A model generated the notes under the pieces. That model saw only the letters and a program-made list of their open reading frames with translations, was not told the DNA's origin and searched no databases. The translations under genes and the position numbers were made by a program. Shown in pieces: positions 7,755 through 9,932 of a stretch of 9,932 nt of DNA (within the stretch, counting starts at the first letter, position 1; every line of letters begins with the position of its first letter). Source of the DNA: Aerococcus sp. UBA6277 (GTDB taxonomy: Bacteria > Bacillota > Bacilli > Lactobacillales > Aerococcaceae); assembly GCF_002440555.1 (NCBI RefSeq), contig NZ_DJUR01000009.1, positions 330-10,261 on the forward strand, given 5' to 3'.

Positions 7755-8768
7755 ATGGCACACGAACATTTTGATATCGCCAAGAAGCAAGCGGATTTGA
7801 CCGCTATGATGGACCGCGTCCTCGTCAATAACCGCCTTGGCCATGCCTATATATTTGAAGGTATGGTGGGTTCTGGTCAAGAAGACATGGCCCTATATCT
7901 CGCGGCCTATTTGAATTGTCTCAATCCAACTGATAATGGGACACCTTGCGGGACATGTAATCATTGTAGTCGGATATTGTCCACTGATTATCCGGATGTT
8001 TTTCATATAGAACCGGACGGGAATACCATTAAAATTGACCAAACGAGAGACCTAAAAGAACGGTTGTCTATGTCTTCGCTTGAAGGGGACAACCAAATTT
8101 TTATTATCCATGAAGCAGAGAAAATGACTGTCAACGCAGCCAATTCTTTGTTGAAGTTTATCGAGGAACCGCATGAAAATGTCTTTATTTTCCTACTAAC
8201 CAATAATAGGGATGCGATCCTGTCGACGATTGTGTCTCGTTGCCAGATGATTCATTTTCCCCAATTAAACAAGTTGGACTTGCAAGCCTTATTTGAGGAA
8301 GCGGGGATTAAGCCAAGTATGGCAACGACTCTGACCGCTTTAACCAATGATGTGAGTGAAGCGACGACGTTGGCAGAGAATGAAGATTTCCAGCAACGAC
8401 TCAACTGGTCCTTGCAGTGGATAGATTTAATCGTGAAAAAGGACCCTCGTGGTCTAACTATGGTGGCGTCAGACTGGATGAAGGGTCCTAAGGGTAGGGC
8501 GGATATGATTCAGGCCCTAAATTTAGTGGCCTTTCATTTCCATGATTTATTATATTTACTCCTGCATGTAGACCAGGGACAAGACAATCAGGATCAACTA
8601 GTCTTCCCAAATGACTTTGGTAAATACCAAGGCATGGTCAATAAAATTACAGTAGCAGAAGCAACAAAAGCCCTACATTTAGTAGGACAAGCACAGCGGA
8701 TGATCCAATCGAATGTGAGTGTACAGTCCGCTATGGAATATATGGTATTAGCCTACTGGAAAAAATAG
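7755..8768 (+). CDS. holB: DNA polymerase III subunit delta' (clamp loader stator)
   Basis: Delta' is the ATP-hydrolysis-deficient stator of the clamp loader and partners the tau/gamma product of dnaX. I choose ATG 7755 over ATG 7737 because AAAGGAG (7741-7747) lies 7 bases before it and would be inside the longer version. The 337-residue product has a degenerate P-loop EGMVGSGQ (35-42) lacking GKT, a zinc-type cysteine set at 55, 65, 68 and 71, HEAEKM (119-124) where DnaX has the Walker B box, and SRC (161-163) in the arginine-finger position. These traits separate delta' from DnaX. The gene ends 10 bases from the stop of the convergent peptide gene, and I see no clear terminator between them. 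Confidence 0.95.
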   Translation: MAHEHFDIAKKQADLTAMMDRVLVNNRLGHAYIFEGMVGSGQEDMALYLAAYLNCLNPTDNGTPCGTCNHCSRILSTDYPDVFHIEPDGNTIKIDQTRDLKERLSMSSLEGDNQIFIIHEAEKMTVNAANSLLKFIEEPHENVFIFLLTNNRDAILSTIVSRCQMIHFPQLNKLDLQALFEEAGIKPSMATTLTALTNDVSEATTLAENEDFQQRLNWSLQWIDLIVKKDPRGLTMVASDWMKGPKGRADMIQALNLVAFHFHDLLYLLLHVDQGQDNQDQLVFPNDFGKYQGMVNKITVAEATKALHLVGQAQRMIQSNVSVQSAMEYMVLAYWKK

Positions 8769-8778
8769 GCCGAAATGC

Positions 8779-8844
8779 TTAAAGGACGCCAATGATGCCG
8801 AAAATTGCAATCGTAGTTAGTAGAGATAAGATTTTTTGTTTCAT
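8779..8844 (-). CDS. Short hydrophobic peptide, candidate SHP-type pheromone precursor
   Basis: The minus strand encodes 21 residues: N-terminal MKQKILSLL followed by TTIAIFGIIGVL, then TAA. AAAAAGGAG ends 8 bases before the ATG, and a promoter with a perfect -10 lies upstream, so expression is credible despite the size. A basic N-terminus and a strongly hydrophobic remainder match the style of SHP pheromone precursors, which in streptococci are exported, trimmed to a C-terminal peptide of about 8 residues and re-imported by the oligopeptide permease. The gene is divergent from an Rgg-family gene, the arrangement of many rgg-shp pairs. Unlike most described SHPs it has no Asp or Glu, and unlike ComS it has no Trp pair. 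The role is inferred; a small membrane peptide or type I toxin is the alternative. Confidence 0.72.
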   Translation of the reverse strand: MKQKILSLLTTIAIFGIIGVL

Positions 8845-8859
8845 GCTTTCGTCTCCTTT

Positions 8860-8875
8860 TTGTTAAAATATAACA
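8860..8875. promoter_or_regulatory. Imperfect operator-like repeat near the peptide transcription start
   Basis: TTGTTA (8860-8865) and TAACA (8871-8875) are inverted half-sites with a 5-base spacer, one base longer than in the two better copies at 8900-8915 and 9784-9799. The site overlaps the predicted rgg -10 and the start region of the peptide transcript. It could be a weaker binding site of the same regulator. Confidence 0.4.
8861..8869 (+). promoter_or_regulatory. Possible extended -10 of the rgg promoter
   Basis: TGTTAAAAT fits an extended -10 (TG-N-TAAAAT, 5 of 6 for the hexamer). No good -35 lies upstream. A shifted alternative is TATAAC at 8869-8874. Initiation near 8876 would give a leader of about 50 bases for rgg and overlapping divergent promoters with the peptide gene. 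Confidence 0.4.
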
Positions 8876-8877
8876 GA

Positions 8878-8906
8878 ATTATAGGGGAAAATTCATTTTT
8901 TGTCAT
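8878..8906 (-). promoter_or_regulatory. Predicted promoter of the short peptide gene
   Basis: On the minus strand the -35 is ATGACA (8906-8901, 5 of 6) and the -10 is TATAAT (8883-8878, 6 of 6), with an ideal 17-base spacer. Initiation near 8871 leaves a leader of about 27 bases carrying AAAAAGGAG. The -35 lies inside the palindrome at 8900-8915, so a protein bound there should control this promoter. Confidence 0.8.
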
Positions 8907-8915
8907 ATATAACAA
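8900..8915. promoter_or_regulatory. Operator-like palindrome over the peptide promoter -35
   Basis: TTGTCATATATAACAA is a 16-bp palindrome with one broken base pair (C at 8904). It matches the perfect palindrome at 9784-9799 in 15 of 16 positions. It covers the -35 of the divergent peptide gene and touches the rgg Shine-Dalgarno region, so it is the best candidate binding site for the adjacent regulator. Confidence 0.65.
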
Positions 8916-8928
8916 AAGGAGCAACAGA

Positions 8929-9783
8929 ATGAATATTGGAATAAGCTACAGAGATCTAAGAAGAGAGCGCGGTTTGACCCTTATGGATGTCACAACCACT
9001 GGGGATGTTTCCTACTCCCAACTCTCAAAGTTCGAACGTGGTGAAACAAGTATTACCATTCATCACTTGGTCAATCTAGTCCATAACCTGGGCATCTCCT
9101 TTGCTGAATTTATGACGGCCATTGAGGAATTCAATAGTCCTTATAAATTCTACATCGAAGAAATTGATAGTGCTTATAAAAAAGGTGATATTGACGCCTT
9201 GAACGCAATCGCACAAACCCAAGAAAACTTATATGATGAAACCAACCAAATTTTATTTAAATACAATGCTATTATGACGAAGCTTTTATTGAATGATTTA
9301 ACTGAGGTGGAAATTCCTGAAGCTGACAAGCATTTAATCAGTGAATACCTCTTGAAATGTTCCGTTTGGACCAGCTACGAGGTGATTTTGCTAGGGAACT
9401 CCCTCCGAGGATTGACGAAGTCATTGCAAGACGTATTGGTAGCAGATATGATTGAGAAATTGCCTACAATACAAGAAGACAATCCCTTGAAGGCGCACAT
9501 ACTGAGCATCCTAATCAATGTCTGTTTCGATCGTTTACGGTCAGAGGAAACTGACGAAGTGAATGATATTATGGCAGCAATTCAACCACAGCTGAGCACA
9601 AATGCCTATTACTTTAAAAATCGTCTTTTATTCTTAAAAGGGGGGTTGGCGATTGTTGAAGGTCAATTTGATGAAGGGGTAAGTAAATGCCAAAAGGCGA
9701 TTCAAGTTTTTGAACTATTCGATGAACCATTCGCTAAAATGCATCAAGATGAACTAGATACTTATGTCAAAAACTACACATAA
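8929..9783 (+). CDS. Rgg/GadR/MutR-family transcriptional regulator
   Basis: This is a cytoplasmic DNA-binding regulator of the RRNPP group, whose members are switched by imported short peptides. ATG 8929 is chosen over ATG 8836 because AAAAGGAG (8914-8921) lies 7 bases before it and the N-terminus MNIGISYRDLRRERGLTL is typical. The 284-residue length is normal for Rgg. An XRE-type helix-turn-helix spans about residues 5-62, with the family hallmark SQLSKFERGE (30-39). The rest is helical, TPR-like peptide-binding repeat sequence; the segment LISEYLLKCSVWTSYEVILLGNSLRGL (136-162, here cited by position) matches the W-x-x-YE pattern of the Rgg C-terminal domain. It is divergent from the short peptide gene and is probably its receptor. 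Whether it activates or represses cannot be read from sequence. Confidence 0.9.
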   Translation: MNIGISYRDLRRERGLTLMDVTTTGDVSYSQLSKFERGETSITIHHLVNLVHNLGISFAEFMTAIEEFNSPYKFYIEEIDSAYKKGDIDALNAIAQTQENLYDETNQILFKYNAIMTKLLLNDLTEVEIPEADKHLISEYLLKCSVWTSYEVILLGNSLRGLTKSLQDVLVADMIEKLPTIQEDNPLKAHILSILINVCFDRLRSEETDEVNDIMAAIQPQLSTNAYYFKNRLLFLKGGLAIVEGQFDEGVSKCQKAIQVFELFDEPFAKMHQDELDTYVKNYT

Positions 9784-9801
9784 TTGTTATATATAACAAT
9801 T
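9782..9801. promoter_or_regulatory. Perfect 20-bp palindrome after rgg, candidate operator
   Basis: Positions 9782-9801 form a perfect 20-bp palindrome with core TTGTTATATATAACAA (9784-9799), overlapping the rgg stop codon. It is a near-copy of the palindrome at the peptide promoter. It ends one base before a candidate -35 (TTCAGA, 9802-9807). It could also fold as a weak AU-rich hairpin followed by TT, but the repeated sequence favours a protein binding site. Confidence 0.65.
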
Positions 9802-9831
9802 TTCAGAATACCACCAAAATTCCGGTAGAAT
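9802..9831 (+). promoter_or_regulatory. Possible promoter reading out of the right edge
   Basis: TTCAGA (9802-9807, 4 of 6) and TAGAAT (9826-9831, 5 of 6) are spaced by 18 bases and sit directly after the palindrome. No gene start is visible in the following 100 bases, so the transcript would serve a gene beyond the window. Confidence 0.4.
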
Positions 9832-9841
9832 GTAGACTAAC

Positions 9842-9856
9842 AATAAGCGTTTACAT
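9842..9856. promoter_or_regulatory. cre-like (CcpA) site
   Basis: The minus strand reads ATGTAAACGCTTATT, matching the catabolite-response consensus WTGNAANCGNWNNCW at all but one fixed position. It lies just downstream of the predicted start of the promoter at 9802-9831, a position suited to repression by CcpA. Single cre-like matches occur by chance, so this is tentative. Confidence 0.4.
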
Positions 9857-9932
9857 ATTTACTATTTGATGGGCTGAGGGGAAATAAAAGCAGTTCTATG
9901 CGCAAATAAGATGGTTCTTTTACAAATAGTGT

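Noticed and set aside
8836..8928. N-terminal extension of the Rgg regulator
   Set aside because: This stretch is the divergent promoter region with operator-like repeats; the SD at 8914-8921 and the family N-terminus point to ATG 8929.
1..9932. CRISPR arrays, tRNA or rRNA genes, insertion sequences
   Set aside because: No regularly spaced repeats, no tRNA-like arms, and no transposase or terminal repeats were found.

Overview
The window looks like a chromosomal segment of a low-GC Firmicute of the order Lactobacillales. The signs are strong AAAGGAG-type ribosome binding sites, an SMK-box (SAM-III) leader on metK, which is known mainly from lactic acid bacteria, a dnaX-ebfC-recR-tmk-holB replication/recombination block and an Rgg-family regulator. 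I cannot name the genus with confidence; Aerococcaceae or a related family would fit.

Layout, left to right. (1) 1-2234, plus strand: a P-type cation ATPase whose N-terminus lies outside the window. (2) 2280-2324: a strong bidirectional terminator shared with the convergent metK (2348-3523, minus strand). metK carries an SMK box over its ribosome binding site and has its own promoter. (3) 3524-3954: a 431-base divergent intergenic region. It holds the metK promoter and leader, a nested inverted-repeat region (3712-3783) and the dnaX promoter, which is overlapped by a 9-bp inverted repeat. (4) 3955-6192: dnaX and ebfC, ended by two tandem hairpins with T tracts. (5) 6408-8768: recR, tmk and holB, which probably start from their own promoter. 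The block encodes the clamp-loader subunits tau/gamma and delta', a nucleoid-associated protein, a recombination mediator and dTMP kinase. (6) 8779-9783: a divergent pair made of a 21-codon hydrophobic peptide gene (minus strand) and an Rgg/GadR/MutR-type regulator (plus strand). (7) 9784-9932: non-coding to the right edge, starting with a near-copy of the palindrome found between the peptide gene and rgg.

The most interesting part is region 6. The architecture matches a peptide-pheromone quorum-sensing cassette of the Rgg/SHP type. The peptide gene is too short for ordinary gene calling, but it has an excellent SD and a promoter with a perfect -10. A 16-bp palindrome (TTGTYATATATAACAA) sits over the -35 of the peptide promoter and again right after the rgg stop codon. 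This suggests that the regulator controls its own peptide and a target operon just beyond the right edge. The cassette directly follows holB, where related genomes often carry yaaT/ricT and yabA, so it may be an accessory insertion next to a housekeeping cluster.
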